A DNA stretch of 64,000 bases from Erwinia aphidicola (GTDB lineage: Bacteria > Pseudomonadota > Gammaproteobacteria > Enterobacterales > Enterobacteriaceae): contig NZ_JAMKCQ010000001.1 in NCBI RefSeq assembly GCF_024169515.1, positions 2,604,001 through 2,668,000 on the forward strand, given 5' to 3'. The number at the start of each line of letters is the position of its first letter. The first letter of the stretch is position 1. The notes beneath the pieces were generated by a model. The model saw nothing but the letters and a program-made list of their open reading frames with translations, made no database searches and was not told where the DNA came from. The position numbers were made by a program, and so were the translations under genes. Positions 32,690 through 41,923 of the stretch are shown piece by piece.

Positions 32690-33730
32690 ATGCGTATCGA
32701 AGAAGATATTAAGTTAGGCTTTAAGGATGTTTTAATCCGTCCAAAGCGTTCCACCCTGCAAAGCCGTTCTCAGGTTGAGCTGGAACGTCAGTTCACCTTC
32801 AAACACTCCGCTATCAGCTGGTCCGGCGTTCCTGTCATTGCCGCCAATATGGATACGGTGGGCACGTTCAGCATGGCGACTGCGCTGGCTTCCTTCAATA
32901 TTCTTACTGCCGTCCACAAGCATTACAGCGTTGAGCAGTGGCGTGAGTTTGTCATCCGTAGCACCCCCGAGGTATTGCGCCATGTTATGGTCTCAACCGG
33001 GACGTCAGATGCAGACTTTACCAAGCTGCAGCAGATCCTGGCCTTGTCTCCGGCGCTAAATTTTATCTGTATCGACGTGGCAAACGGCTATTCCGAACAC
33101 TTCGTGCAGTTCCTGCAGCGTGCGCGTGAGGCCTGCCCGGGGAAAACGATCTGCGCCGGGAATGTGGTGACGGGTGAGATGGTGGAGGAGCTGATCCTCT
33201 CCGGGGCCGATATTGTTAAGGTGGGCATTGGTCCGGGTTCCGTCTGCACCACGCGGGTGAAAACCGGCGTCGGCTATCCGCAGCTTTCCGCCGTGATTGA
33301 GTGCGCCGATGCGGCACACGGCCTGGGTGGGCAGATCGTCAGCGATGGCGGTTGTTCCGTGCCGGGTGATGTGGCGAAGGCCTTTGGCGGCGGCGCTGAT
33401 TTCGTCATGCTGGGCGGCATGCTCGCCGCCCACGACGAATGCGAAGGCACGCTGGTTGAGGAGAACGGCGAACAGTTTATGCTGTTCTACGGCATGAGCT
33501 CCGAATCCGCCATGAAACGCCACGTCGGCGGAGTGGCGCAGTACCGTGCTGCCGAGGGAAAAACCGTTAAGCTGCCGCTGCGTGGGCCGGTTGATCAGAC
33601 CGCGCGTGACATCCTTGGCGGGCTGCGCTCAGCCTGTACCTATGTAGGCGCAGAGCGTTTAAAAGAGCTGACCAAGCGCACCACGTTTATCCGCGTTAAC
33701 GAGCAGGAAAACCGCGTCTTTAATCGTTAA
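32690..33730 (+). CDS. guaC: GuaC, GMP reductase
   Basis: NADPH-dependent deamination of GMP to IMP in purine salvage. The 346 residues match E. coli GuaC (347). IMPDH/GMPR barrel with catalytic Cys in [17 protein letters not shown] (about residue 186), ISDGGC-type motif [12 protein letters not shown], and [13 protein letters not shown] of the mobile flap. Preceded by an AGGAT ribosome site. It stands alone. Confidence 0.97.
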   Translation: MRIEEDIKLGFKDVLIRPKRSTLQSRSQVELERQFTFKHSAISWSGVPVIAANMDTVGTFSMATALASFNILTAVHKHYSVEQWREFVIRSTPEVLRHVMVSTGTSDADFTKLQQILALSPALNFICIDVANGYSEHFVQFLQRAREACPGKTICAGNVVTGEMVEELILSGADIVKVGIGPGSVCTTRVKTGVGYPQLSAVIECADAAHGLGGQIVSDGGCSVPGDVAKAFGGGADFVMLGGMLAAHDECEGTLVEENGEQFMLFYGMSSESAMKRHVGGVAQYRAAEGKTVKLPLRGPVDQTARDILGGLRSACTYVGAERLKELTKRTTFIRVNEQENRVFNR

Positions 33731-33775
33731 AGATTGCTGTTGACCAGGGGGCCGTCGTGCATCCAGCGCGACGGC

Positions 33776-34975
33776 CTAACCCAGCGCATCACCGAGGCGG
33801 AACACCGGCAGATACATGGCAACCACCAGCGTGCCGACAATCGCGCCAATCACCACCATCATTAGCGGCTCCAGCGCGGCTGCCAGCGCATCCGCCAGCT
33901 GATGAGTTCGCTGTTCATGCCAGCCCGCCAGCCTTGCCAGCAGCGCATCCAGTGAACCTGACTCTTCCCCCACTTTCACCAGCTGATAGCACAGCGGCGT
34001 AAACAGCTGATGCGTCTTTAACGCCTGGTGCAGCGGATTGCCGTTTTCGATATGCCGCTGCAGCGCAGCAATAGCTTCGCGCCACAGTAGCGGGGACAGC
34101 GTCTTCTCTACCGCCTGCAAACTTTGCAGCAGCGTCAGCCCGGCGCGCTGGGTGAGCGACAGGGTGGTAAAGATCTGGCTCAGCAGGCTGCCACGATACA
34201 GGGCGGCGATCAGCGGCAGCCGCATCAGCAGCCGCTGCTCGCGGCGCTGCCAGCCAGGGGACTTTTTATGCAGCCTGCGCCAGAGCAGAACAACCGCGAT
34301 AACCAGCGTAATGCCCGGCAAGGCCTGCTGCTGGATGAGCTGCGAAAAGGCGATCACCGCGGCGGTAAACGCCGGCAGTGGGGCATTAAATGTCTGATAA
34401 ATCGCGACAAACTCCGGCAGAACAAAGACCAGCATACCGATGCTAATCAGTAGCGCCACCGCGAGGATAAACAGCGGATAGCGCAGCGCCTTTTTCACCT
34501 TCTGCTGCAGCTGCTGCTGCTGTTCCTGTTGCAACGCCAGCTGCAGGCAGCACTCATCCAGCTCTCCGGTCAGTTCACCGATGTGGATCAGTGCGGCGTA
34601 CAGCGGCGGAAATACATCAGGCCAGGCCGCCAGCGCGTCTGAAAAAGGGATACCTGATGTAATCCGCTGCTGGAGTTCCAGCAGCAGGGCCTGCCAGCAG
34701 GGTTCAGGATGCCCCTCACCCAGCAGCTGCAGGCTGGATGCCAGCGGCATTCCCGCCTTGAGTAAGGTTGCCAGCTGGCGCACCAGCGCGGTTTTTTGCG
34801 CCCCCTTCCACTGACGTTGCCCACAGCGCTGGCGCGGGGATATCTTCAGGGGCAGCTGGTGATGCGCGGCAAGGTCGGCCGCAATCTGCCCGGCGCTGGG
34901 GGCAAAACTGCAGCCGTGATGCAGGTTGCCGCTATCGTCCATGGCCTGCCAGCGAAAGAGGTAGCGCTTACTCAT
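33776..34975 (-). CDS. hofC: HofC, type IV pilus inner-membrane platform protein (PilC/GspF family)
   Basis: Polytopic platform protein of the pilus assembly set ppdD-hofB-hofC. I take the ATG at 34975 (MSKRYLFRWQAMDDSG), 399 residues, close to E. coli HofC (400). Two T2SF domains (about 70-195 and 275-390) are visible, the second with KVGEESGSLDALLARLAGWHEQ. It overlaps hofB by 8 nt. Its paralogue gspF lies about 10 kb away in this window; the two sequences differ strongly, so this is not a recent duplication. Confidence 0.93.
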   Translation of the reverse strand: MSKRYLFRWQAMDDSGNLHHGCSFAPSAGQIAADLAAHHQLPLKISPRQRCGQRQWKGAQKTALVRQLATLLKAGMPLASSLQLLGEGHPEPCWQALLLELQQRITSGIPFSDALAAWPDVFPPLYAALIHIGELTGELDECCLQLALQQEQQQQLQQKVKKALRYPLFILAVALLISIGMLVFVLPEFVAIYQTFNAPLPAFTAAVIAFSQLIQQQALPGITLVIAVVLLWRRLHKKSPGWQRREQRLLMRLPLIAALYRGSLLSQIFTTLSLTQRAGLTLLQSLQAVEKTLSPLLWREAIAALQRHIENGNPLHQALKTHQLFTPLCYQLVKVGEESGSLDALLARLAGWHEQRTHQLADALAAALEPLMMVVIGAIVGTLVVAMYLPVFRLGDALG

Positions 34976-36371
34976 CACAGCCTCCGGCAACGCGTGTCAG
35001 CTCCTCGAGGGTGGTATCGCCCCGATTCACGCAGTGAAGTCCCTCAACAAACAGTGAATTCAGCCCCTGCTCACGCGCGATTTTCTCCAGCTCTTCAGGC
35101 ATGGCCGAGCTGGCCAGCGCATTTTGCAGCCGTGCAGATATCGGCAGCATTTCGAACAGCGCCAGGCGGCCGTAAAAACCGGAAAAGCAGCGATCGCACC
35201 CTACGGCGTGCCAGTTCTGAATGGTTCCCGGCCAGATATGTGATGGCAGGTGAGCGGTAGCCTCGGCGGGCTGACGGCAGTGCGGGCACAGTCTTCGCAC
35301 CAGACGCTGGGCAATCACCAGTTTCAATGCTGAAGCCAGCAGATAACCGGGTACGCCCATCTGTCCCAGCCTGACCAGCGTTTCGGTAGTTGAGTTAGTG
35401 TGCAGCGTCGACAGCACCAGGTGACCAGTCTGCGCCGCTTTCACCGCAATTTCAGCCGTTTCACCATCGCGGATCTCGCCGATCATAATCACGTCGGGAT
35501 CCTGGCGTAGCAGCGCGCGCAGCACCCGATGGAAATCGAGCCCCGAGCGGGGGTGGATCTGGGTTTGGTTGATCCCCGCCAGCGGGATCTCCACCGGGTC
35601 CTCCACGCTGCACAGATTACGCGTGGCGATATTCAGCCAGCTCAGCCCGCTGTAAAGCGTGAACGTTTTGCCACTGCCGGTCGGGCCTGTCACCAGAATC
35701 ATGCCCTGCGGGCGTGAGAGGGCTTCGCGGTAACGCTTAAGTTGGGGGGCGGGCATCTTGAGATTCTCCAGTGCCACCGACTGGGAATCACTCTGCAGCA
35801 GGCGCACCACGGCTTTCTCACCGCCGCGCACCGGCAGCGTCGACAGGCGGAATGAGTGGGTTTGCTGGCCAAGCTGCAGGGAAAACTGCCCATCCTGCGG
35901 CACCCGGCGCTCAGCGATATCGAGGCTGGCGAGGATTTTCAGGCGCGCAATCAGCGGGGCGCTGTTCTCCGCCCAGCTGCCCGGCAATTGCTGTAGTACG
36001 CCATCGACGCGTAAGCGGACGCGCAGCCCCTTTTCCTGGGGTTCAAGGTGAATATCCGACGCGCGCTTCTGCAAAGCCTGGGTCAGCAGTTCGTTAATCT
36101 TCACAACGGCCGCACCGCTGTACTCTTCGGCGCTCTCCTGTGCTGATGCGGTGGCGCTATTTCCCTCGCGCTGAATAAATTGTTCAAGCCTGGCCTGAGG
36201 CCAGCACTCCACTTCGATGGCACTTTGTGTGGCAAAGCGCAGTTCTGTCATCATTTCGTGACCCGGAGTAGCGGCCAGTGCAATGTGCAGCCGCTGGGCA
36301 TTGAATCCGACAATCACCGCCTGATAGCGCTGGCAGATGGCCTCTACCGCGCGCTGCGTCTCTGGGTTCAT
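34968..36371 (-). CDS. hofB: HofB, type IV pilus assembly ATPase (PilB/GspE family)
   Basis: Traffic ATPase for pilus assembly. The 467 residues show Walker A GPTGSGKTFTLYSGL, Asp box, Walker B DVIMIGEIRDGETAEIA, His box LVLSTLHTNSTTETLVRLG and the tetracysteine motif CPHCR...CDRCFSGFYGR. All motifs are intact, so it should be active. It overlaps ppdD by 4 nt and hofC by 8 nt. Confidence 0.94.
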   Translation of the reverse strand: MNPETQRAVEAICQRYQAVIVGFNAQRLHIALAATPGHEMMTELRFATQSAIEVECWPQARLEQFIQREGNSATASAQESAEEYSGAAVVKINELLTQALQKRASDIHLEPQEKGLRVRLRVDGVLQQLPGSWAENSAPLIARLKILASLDIAERRVPQDGQFSLQLGQQTHSFRLSTLPVRGGEKAVVRLLQSDSQSVALENLKMPAPQLKRYREALSRPQGMILVTGPTGSGKTFTLYSGLSWLNIATRNLCSVEDPVEIPLAGINQTQIHPRSGLDFHRVLRALLRQDPDVIMIGEIRDGETAEIAVKAAQTGHLVLSTLHTNSTTETLVRLGQMGVPGYLLASALKLVIAQRLVRRLCPHCRQPAEATAHLPSHIWPGTIQNWHAVGCDRCFSGFYGRLALFEMLPISARLQNALASSAMPEELEKIAREQGLNSLFVEGLHCVNRGDTTLEELTRVAGGCDE

Positions 36372-36808
36372 GGCGCCTGCTCCTCATCAAAGCGGAACAC
36401 ATCCTGACAAGCCTCTTGCAATCCGGAAGACTCGCTTTTACAGCTGCGCTGCCAGTCCATCTGTCCGTTATCGCTGTTCCATTGCGGTGTCAGTTTGACG
36501 TCCAGCCCTTTAAGGCTCTCCTTGCCGCTTAGGGCAATCACGCCGGCTTTAACGCTGAGTGCCGACACATAGCGAGAAGTGCGCTCCATCGGCACACCGT
36601 TGCTGCCTGCGCTGCAGTTGCCGCTACCGCCGTGCTCGATAGCGCAGAGCTCAACGGCGGTTTTGAACGGCATCGCCGTTTGCAGCATATCGGTCAGCGC
36701 GGCTTTTTGCAGATAGCCCTGGTAAGCGGGCAGCCCGATAGCGCTGAGAATGGCAATAATGGCGATAACGATCATCAGTTCGATCAGGGTGAATCCCTGC
36801 TGGTTCAT
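36368..36808 (-). CDS. ppdD: PpdD, type IV pilin
   Basis: Major type IVa pilin. I take the ATG at 36808 (MNQQGFTLIELMIV), which has a strong AAGGAGG site at 6 nt. Class III leader MNQQG, then FTLIELMIVIAIIAILSAIGLPAYQGYLQKA. The mature domain has a pair of Cys near the C terminus (SCKSESSGLQEACQDVF) that can form the pilin disulfide loop. 146 residues, as in E. coli. First gene of ppdD-hofB-hofC; processing requires a prepilin peptidase such as GspO. Confidence 0.96.
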   Translation of the reverse strand: MNQQGFTLIELMIVIAIIAILSAIGLPAYQGYLQKAALTDMLQTAMPFKTAVELCAIEHGGSGNCSAGSNGVPMERTSRYVSALSVKAGVIALSGKESLKGLDVKLTPQWNSDNGQMDWQRSCKSESSGLQEACQDVFRFDEEQAP

Positions 36809-36882
36809 GGCAAACCTCCTTGTGGTTAAGAGGTGAGCAACATAATTCGCCACTGCAGGCTGGCGCCAGCAGCGATCCCGAG

Positions 36883-36983
36883 TTTTCAGAGCGGGGCCGT
36901 AAACAATTTTTGTCTGTTACATCAGCGGATTAATGTGGCGGAAGGCGGCTCGCAAAAATAAAACCTGGGCAGAAAAAAGGCCA
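36883..36983. repeat. 101-bp direct repeat, copy A (downstream flank of the TA pair)
   Basis: Matches 37850-37950 over 101 bp with one mismatch (near 36959). It begins TTTTCAGAGCGGGGCCG and ends at the foot of a terminator hairpin. The two copies bracket the RelE/XRE module. Confidence 0.95.
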
Positions 36984-37001
36984 CTGTATGAAGTGGCCTG
37001 A
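36969..37001 (-). terminator. Intrinsic terminator after the XRE antitoxin gene
   Basis: On the minus strand a 7-bp stem GGCCACT / AGTGGCC with a 6-nt loop is followed by TTTTTT, just after the antitoxin stop. The T-tract lies inside repeat copy A, but the stem sequence differs from the corresponding hairpin in copy B. Confidence 0.88.
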
Positions 37002-37005
37002 ATCG

Positions 37006-37371
37006 TCAGAGGATAAGTTGTTCGGGGCGGCATTGGTAAAGTCTGGCAAGTTTCTCACGGGTTTTCTTATGCGGTTTACTGTCAACGCGCTCCCACTGCG
37101 AAACGGCGGACTGGGTGGTACCCAGCTTTTCCGCCACGTCATATTGCGACAGGCCGCGATGAATGCGCCAGGCTGCCTGCAGGCTGACCTCCTGCCCGAC
37201 CATGATCCCGACAATTTCCTGCGGAACGGTTTCATTATCATGTTCGTCAGCCTCATAGGGCAGGCTGGCCCATTCACTGCTGGCATTGGACAGCAGCTTT
37301 TCATACTCGGCCACAGGCAGTACTACAAACTGCGCCGTGCCGTTTTCATCATAAATAACCTGTTTTGGCAC
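37006..37371 (-). CDS. XRE-family antitoxin of a RelE-type TA pair
   Basis: A 121-residue antitoxin. I start at GTG 37371 (MPKQVIYDENGTAQFV), because a GGAGG site lies about 7 nt upstream; the TTG at 37422 has no such site. The N-terminal half resembles an antitoxin strand-helix region (VVLPVAEYEKLLS). The C-terminal half is an XRE helix-turn-helix, LSQYDVAEKLGTTQSAVSQWER (about residues 72-95), likely used for autorepression. It follows the toxin gene, the reversed order typical of higBA-like modules. Confidence 0.9.
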   Translation of the reverse strand: MPKQVIYDENGTAQFVVLPVAEYEKLLSNASSEWASLPYEADEHDNETVPQEIVGIMVGQEVSLQAAWRIHRGLSQYDVAEKLGTTQSAVSQWERVDSKPHKKTREKLARLYQCRPEQLIL

Positions 37372-37415
37372 TGGGTATCCTCCAGTCTGAGAGCCATGTT
37401 CCGTATCTGGTTGCG

Positions 37416-37676
37416 TTAGCAAGTGTGGGTTGCCCGACGCTTTACTTCCTGAATAACCACAACCACAGGCTCGCCGTTAATCAGTTGAAAAATGACTCTG
37501 TAGTTCCCTACTCGCAGCCGGAAAAGAGTGTCATTTCCCTCTATTTTTTTCACGTCCAGCGGCACCACCGGAAAAGCGACCAGCTGTCGACTCTTTTCAG
37601 CGATGGCTCTGCGATAGCGGCTGTCAATTTTGCTGAGCTGCTTTAACGCCCGCCTTGTCCACATAACTTCAACCAT
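37416..37676 (-). CDS. RelE/ParE-superfamily toxin
   Basis: Small toxin, predicted ribosome-dependent mRNase. I take the ATG at 37676 (MVEVMWTRRALKQLSKID), preceded by GGGAG, giving 86 residues. The fold is RelE-like: N-terminal helix pair, then LDVKKIEGNDTLFRLRVGNYRVIFQLINGEPVVVVIQEVKRR, with the conserved Arg-Val-Gly-X-Tyr-Arg strand. It is the first gene of the module, and the antitoxin GTG lies 44 nt after its stop. DNA-gyrase poisoning (ParE-like) is an alternative mode. Confidence 0.9.
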   Translation of the reverse strand: MVEVMWTRRALKQLSKIDSRYRRAIAEKSRQLVAFPVVPLDVKKIEGNDTLFRLRVGNYRVIFQLINGEPVVVVIQEVKRRATHTC

Positions 37677-37712
37677 TGCTCCCCCATTTCCCTGGCATAG
37701 CCACACGAGGTT

Positions 37713-37769
37713 GATTAGATAATAGGTCTAAAATTTGGCTTATACAATGACTTTACTAATTATCTAATC
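37713..37769 (-). promoter_or_regulatory. TA promoter with overlapping operator inverted repeat
   Basis: A perfect 11-bp inverted repeat, GATTAGATAAT (37713-37723) and ATTATCTAATC (37759-37769), flanks a minus-strand promoter: TTGTAT (37742-37747) and TATTAT (37719-37724) with a 17-nt spacer. The -10 element overlaps one arm, consistent with autorepression by the XRE antitoxin (inference). Confidence 0.65.
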
Positions 37770-37849
37770 CCTGTGTGGGCTGGTGCTGTGTAACACATTC
37801 CGCTGTTAATCTCATTAACCCTCCCTCTGTTGCCAGCGGTAGCCATGAT

Positions 37850-37950
37850 TTTTCAGAGCGGGGCCGTAAACAATTTTTGTCTGTTACATCAGCGGATTAA
37901 TGTGGCGGAAGGCGGCTCGCAAAAACAAAACCTGGGCAGAAAAAAGGCCA
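37850..37950. repeat. 101-bp direct repeat, copy B (nadC side)
   Basis: Second copy of the repeat at 36883-36983, offset 967 bp, one mismatch. It is adjacent to the nadC terminator, so this is probably the original location. Confidence 0.95.
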
Positions 37951-37966
37951 GCACATGTAGCTGGCC
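37937..37966 (-). terminator. Intrinsic terminator of nadC
   Basis: On the minus strand a 7-bp stem GGCCAGC / GCTGGCC with a 7-nt loop is followed by TTTTTT, about 40 nt after the nadC stop. Confidence 0.88.
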
Positions 37967-38004
37967 TGAGGTACAAACAGGTGAAGAGCAGGGATGATTA
38001 GCGC

Positions 38005-38934
<930 letters not shown>

Positions 38935-38987
38935 CTAGCGTGTTTAATCCGGCCTTGCCAGCCACCTCAGCGCACGAAAGGCGTGTC

Positions 38988-39299
38988 ATGATGGCGCCGT
39001 TGAAACCGATAACCTTCGACCTGGAAGCCGTGCGAACCTTCGTGCGGGCAGTGGAGTTGGGCAGTTTTGTGCAAACAGCAGGCCAGCTGCAGCAATCGGC
39101 CTCTGCGGTCAATGCTCAGCTGAAGAGGCTGGAGCGGCAGTGCGGGCTGCCGCTGTTACAGGCGTCCGGCGAACAGCTGACATTAACCGCAGGCGGGGAG
39201 GTGATGATTGCCTATGGCCGACGGCTGCTGGCGTTGAACGATGAAGCTGTCAGCACCTTACACTGCGCCTACCCTGAACGGGTGGTTAAAGCTGAATGA
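38988..39299 (+). pseudogene. LysR-type regulator stub (DNA-binding domain only)
   Basis: 103 residues, start ATG 38988 with AAAGG at 7 nt. It contains a LysR-type N-terminal helix-turn-helix (FDLEAVRTFVRAVELGSFVQTAGQLQQSASAV, then QLKRLERQCGLPLL) and the linker helix, but the roughly 200-residue effector domain is missing. The frame ends where the convergent anti-sigma gene begins to overlap (14 nt). It is either a decayed LysR gene or a stand-alone HTH protein; the open frame and ribosome site leave the second possible. Confidence 0.65.
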
Positions 39300-39948
39300 C
39301 CTTGCCGCTAAACAGGACTGGTCCGGTGGGTTGCCCGGTGGGGGAGCCACCGCGAGGCTCCAGGCTGATCGCCAGCGTTGGCAGGCTGGCAAGCTGAACG
39401 GGCCTGATGCTCACCTGCTGGCTGGCGGAGGTGGCAATCAGCCCCAGCGACTGCGGTTTTTCACCCGGCGGGATCAGCCAGAGTTGCAGGCTGCGGTCTG
39501 GCTGAATGGCTGCAGCATTGATAGCCTGCACTGTCAGCCGGTCTTTGGCCGCATTAAGGCTGACCACCCACGACCCCTGCTGTGCGCTGCCGTTGAGAAC
39601 AGCCACGGCCTGTGGAGCAGCAGGCGGGGGCGTAAGCTGCGTGTAGATTAGCGCACCGGCAAAAGAGGCCGCCAGCGCCCAGCCCAGCCACGGCCAGCGC
39701 ACGCTGCGGGCTGGCGTTTTGTCCGCTGGCAGGCTGTGTGCCAGCCGTTGCCAAACCGCTTGCGGAGGCGTAACCGGCTTAACGTTGTGGTCCAGCTCCG
39801 CCAGCGCGTGCTGCCAGCGGCCGACTTCGGCCGCCAGTTCAGGCTCCTGCAGCAGGCGGCGGGCGAAACGCTGGCGCGCCGCGCCGCGCAGCGTGCCAAG
39901 GGCATATTCTGCGGCCAGGGCTGAGTCGTAATCGCGTCTGCTGTTCAT
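39286..39948 (-). CDS. RskA-family anti-sigma factor
   Basis: Membrane anti-sigma factor predicted to hold the adjacent ECF sigma factor inactive. The 220 residues comprise a cytoplasmic N-terminal ASD (about 1-90, with YALGTLRGAARQRFARRLLQEPELAAEVGRW), one transmembrane segment (WPWLGWALAASFAGALIY, about 85-105) and a periplasmic RskA C domain (about 115-220). The ATG overlaps the sigma stop by 4 nt (ATGA), so the two are translationally coupled. Release by regulated proteolysis is known for RskA. Confidence 0.9.
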   Translation of the reverse strand: MNSRRDYDSALAAEYALGTLRGAARQRFARRLLQEPELAAEVGRWQHALAELDHNVKPVTPPQAVWQRLAHSLPADKTPARSVRWPWLGWALAASFAGALIYTQLTPPPAAPQAVAVLNGSAQQGSWVVSLNAAKDRLTVQAINAAAIQPDRSLQLWLIPPGEKPQSLGLIATSASQQVSIRPVQLASLPTLAISLEPRGGSPTGQPTGPVLFSGKVIQL

Positions 39949-40487
39949 AGGCCCACACACTCTTTCAATTGCGCTAATGCCCGGCGGATCCAGCTTTTTA
40001 CCGTGCCGTCCGGTTGCTGTAGGTGCTGCGCTATTTCACGGTGCGACAGCCCCTGATAATAAGCCAGACGGATGCTTTGCCGCTGTTCCGGCTGCAGCTG
40101 GTCCATACAGTCAGCCAGCCTGCGCGATTCCGAGCGGAACGGCGAATCCTGAGTGGGGTCGTCAGCGTCTGACAACGCTTCCTCTTCCAGTTCGATAACG
40201 CGGTTATCCTGCAGGCGTAAATAATCGATTGCGCGGTTGCGCACGATGTTCGTTAACCAGGTTTTAGGGGCGCTGAGCGCCGGATCGAAGCTGGCGGCAC
40301 GCTGCCAGACGGTGAGAAAGCTGTCGTGCAACACCTCTTCAGCCCAGCCACGTCGACGCAGCATGCGCAGTGCAATGGCGAAAAGGTAAGGGGAATAACG
40401 GCGGTAAAGCGCTTCGAAAGCGCGCTTGTCCCCTGCGGCTATTGCCTGCATCAGCACAACCTGGCTATCAATTACGTCGTCCGTCAT
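39945..40487 (-). CDS. ECF RNA polymerase sigma factor (SigK-like)
   Basis: 180-residue ECF sigma factor. Region 2 spans about residues 20-85 (FEALYRRYSPYLFAIALRMLRRRGWAEEVLHDSFLTVWQ). Region 4 spans about 125-175 (LQPEQRQSIRLAYYQGLSHREIAQHLQQPDGTVKSWIRRALAQLKECV). It is coupled to the RskA gene and lies about 120 nt downstream of a fasciclin gene. The architecture parallels sigK-rskA of mycobacteria, whose main targets are fasciclin-domain proteins. Confidence 0.93.
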   Translation of the reverse strand: MTDDVIDSQVVLMQAIAAGDKRAFEALYRRYSPYLFAIALRMLRRRGWAEEVLHDSFLTVWQRAASFDPALSAPKTWLTNIVRNRAIDYLRLQDNRVIELEEEALSDADDPTQDSPFRSESRRLADCMDQLQPEQRQSIRLAYYQGLSHREIAQHLQQPDGTVKSWIRRALAQLKECVGL

Positions 40488-40605
40488 GAACCATCCTGAA
40501 AAAAGGTGCAGAGGGGTTAAAAATCCTGCTGCACCAAGTGTATACCCTTATTTTTAACCTCTGCGGGTATTTTTAATATTTTCCCTGGTGTTACCGGGTA
40601 AATCT

Positions 40606-41163
40606 TTATGGCATCAGGACGGTATCAATCACGTCAATCACGCCATTTTTCTGCTGCACATCATAGGTACTGATATTGGCGACATTGCCTTTGTCATCTT
40701 TCAGCTGAATATTGTGCGGGCCGTTCATCATCAGCCACAGCGGTGCGCCGTTTACGGTCTTCAGCTCTGTGCTGCCGTGGCCCTGTTTGATTTTTTTCAT
40801 CAGCGCCTGCATATCATATTTCCCGGCAACCACATGGTAGGTCAGCACGCTGGTGAGCATGGCTTTATTTTCCGGTTTTAGCAGATTATCAACGGTGCCG
40901 GCAGGCAGTTTGGCAAAGGCCGCATTGGTCGGGGCAAAGACGGTGAACGGGCCCGGGCCCTGTAGCGTGTCTGCCAGTCCAGCCGCTTTAACCGCAGCCA
41001 CCAGCGTGGTGTGATCTTTAGAATTAAGGGCATTCTCAACGATATTATGGGAAGGGTACATAGCAGCCCCGCCTACCATCACGGTATTCTGCGCCATCTC
41101 AGCCATTGACGCGGCGCTAAACAGCAGTGATGCACACAGAGCAGAGCGGATGAATGTTTTCAT
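40606..41163 (-). CDS. Secreted fasciclin-domain protein
   Basis: 185 residues with an N-terminal signal peptide ending near SMAEMA and one FAS1 domain (about 40-185). The FAS1 motifs are present: H1 box TLVAAVKAAGLADTLQGPGPFTVFAPTNAAFAKLP, the internal VLTYHVVAGKYD (YH motif) and the C-terminal H2 box NGVIDVIDTVLMP. FAS1 proteins mediate adhesion; mycobacterial MPT70/MPT83 are the closest functional analogues. It is upstream of the sigma gene on the same strand and is probably its target. Confidence 0.93.
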   Translation of the reverse strand: MKTFIRSALCASLLFSAASMAEMAQNTVMVGGAAMYPSHNIVENALNSKDHTTLVAAVKAAGLADTLQGPGPFTVFAPTNAAFAKLPAGTVDNLLKPENKAMLTSVLTYHVVAGKYDMQALMKKIKQGHGSTELKTVNGAPLWLMMNGPHNIQLKDDKGNVANISTYDVQQKNGVIDVIDTVLMP

Positions 41164-41210
41164 GATGAATTCCTCAGGGTAAGAGAAGGCGTTTTTGCCT
41201 CACACTGCTA

Positions 41211-41238
41211 TCTACGGTTGAGGAGATAAATTGGATGC
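41211..41238 (-). promoter_or_regulatory. Candidate ECF-type promoter of the fasciclin gene
   Basis: Read on the minus strand, GCATCC (41233-41238) lies about 15 nt before CCGTAGA (41211-41217), 48 nt upstream of the fasciclin ATG. From recall this resembles the mycobacterial SigK pattern CCATCC/CCGAAT; the match is partial and no second copy was found before the sigma gene. Confidence 0.3.
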
Positions 41239-41347
41239 AGAATCAGAAAAATATTTTTCTTCGGCGCTAAACAGCGGGCAGAGAAGTTTGAAAAAGCGAA
41301 AAAAAATCATGTTAATCTGAAGGGAATTGAACACAGGAGAGCAGGGT

Positions 41348-41923
41348 ATGCAGTTGCAAGAGGGTTGGATAGCTGGCGTCCGGCGCGTGCCGTCCCCCCA
41401 TTTTAACCCGCGGCCGGATGATGAAACGCCTTCGCTGCTGGTGGTCCACAATATCAGTCTGCCCCCGGGTGAGTTTGGTGGCCCGTGGATTGACGCGCTG
41501 TTTACCGGCCAGCTCGATCCTGAAGCCCATCCCTATTTTGCTGATATCCACCATCTGCGGGTGTCAGCCCACTGCCTGATCCGTCGTGACGGAGAAATTG
41601 TGCAGTATGTTCCGTTTCATCTGCGCGCCTGGCACGCGGGCATCTCTCTTTATCAGGGGCGGGAAGCCTGCAACGATTTCTCTATCGGCATTGAGCTGGA
41701 GGGGACCGATACGCTGCCCTACACCGATGCCCAGTACGCTGCGCTGCAGGCCATTACCGAACTGCTGGTGCAGCACTATCCCCTGATTGCGCAAAATATT
41801 ACCGGGCACAGTGATATTGCCCCGCAGCGTAAGACCGACCCTGGCCCGTCCTTCGACTGGCCTCGTTTTCGCGCCGGGCTGGCGCACCTCACCCAGACTA
41901 CTGTTAATGGGAGTAAGGCATGA
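41348..41923 (+). CDS. ampD: AmpD, 1,6-anhydro-MurNAc-L-alanine amidase
   Basis: Cytoplasmic zinc amidase that recycles anhydro-muropeptides and lowers the ampC inducer. I take the ATG at 41348 ([13 protein letters not shown]), giving 191 residues (E. coli 183). Amidase_2 fold with zinc ligands in [22 protein letters not shown] and [19 protein letters not shown]. The stop overlaps ampE by 4 nt. Confidence 0.97.
   Translation: MQLQEGWIAGVRRVPSPHFNPRPDDETPSLLVVHNISLPPGEFGGPWIDALFTGQLDPEAHPYFADIHHLRVSAHCLIRRDGEIVQYVPFHLRAWHAGISLYQGREACNDFSIGIELEGTDTLPYTDAQYAALQAITELLVQHYPLIAQNITGHSDIAPQRKTDPGPSFDWPRFRAGLAHLTQTTVNGSKA

Noticed and set aside
33740..33780. Terminator after guaC
   Set aside because: A GGCCGTCG/CGACGGCC stem is present but with a long loop and no T-tract; could not be called with confidence.
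40488..40605. ECF-type autoregulatory promoter before the sigma gene
   Set aside because: No copy of the motif found upstream of the fasciclin gene could be seen here.
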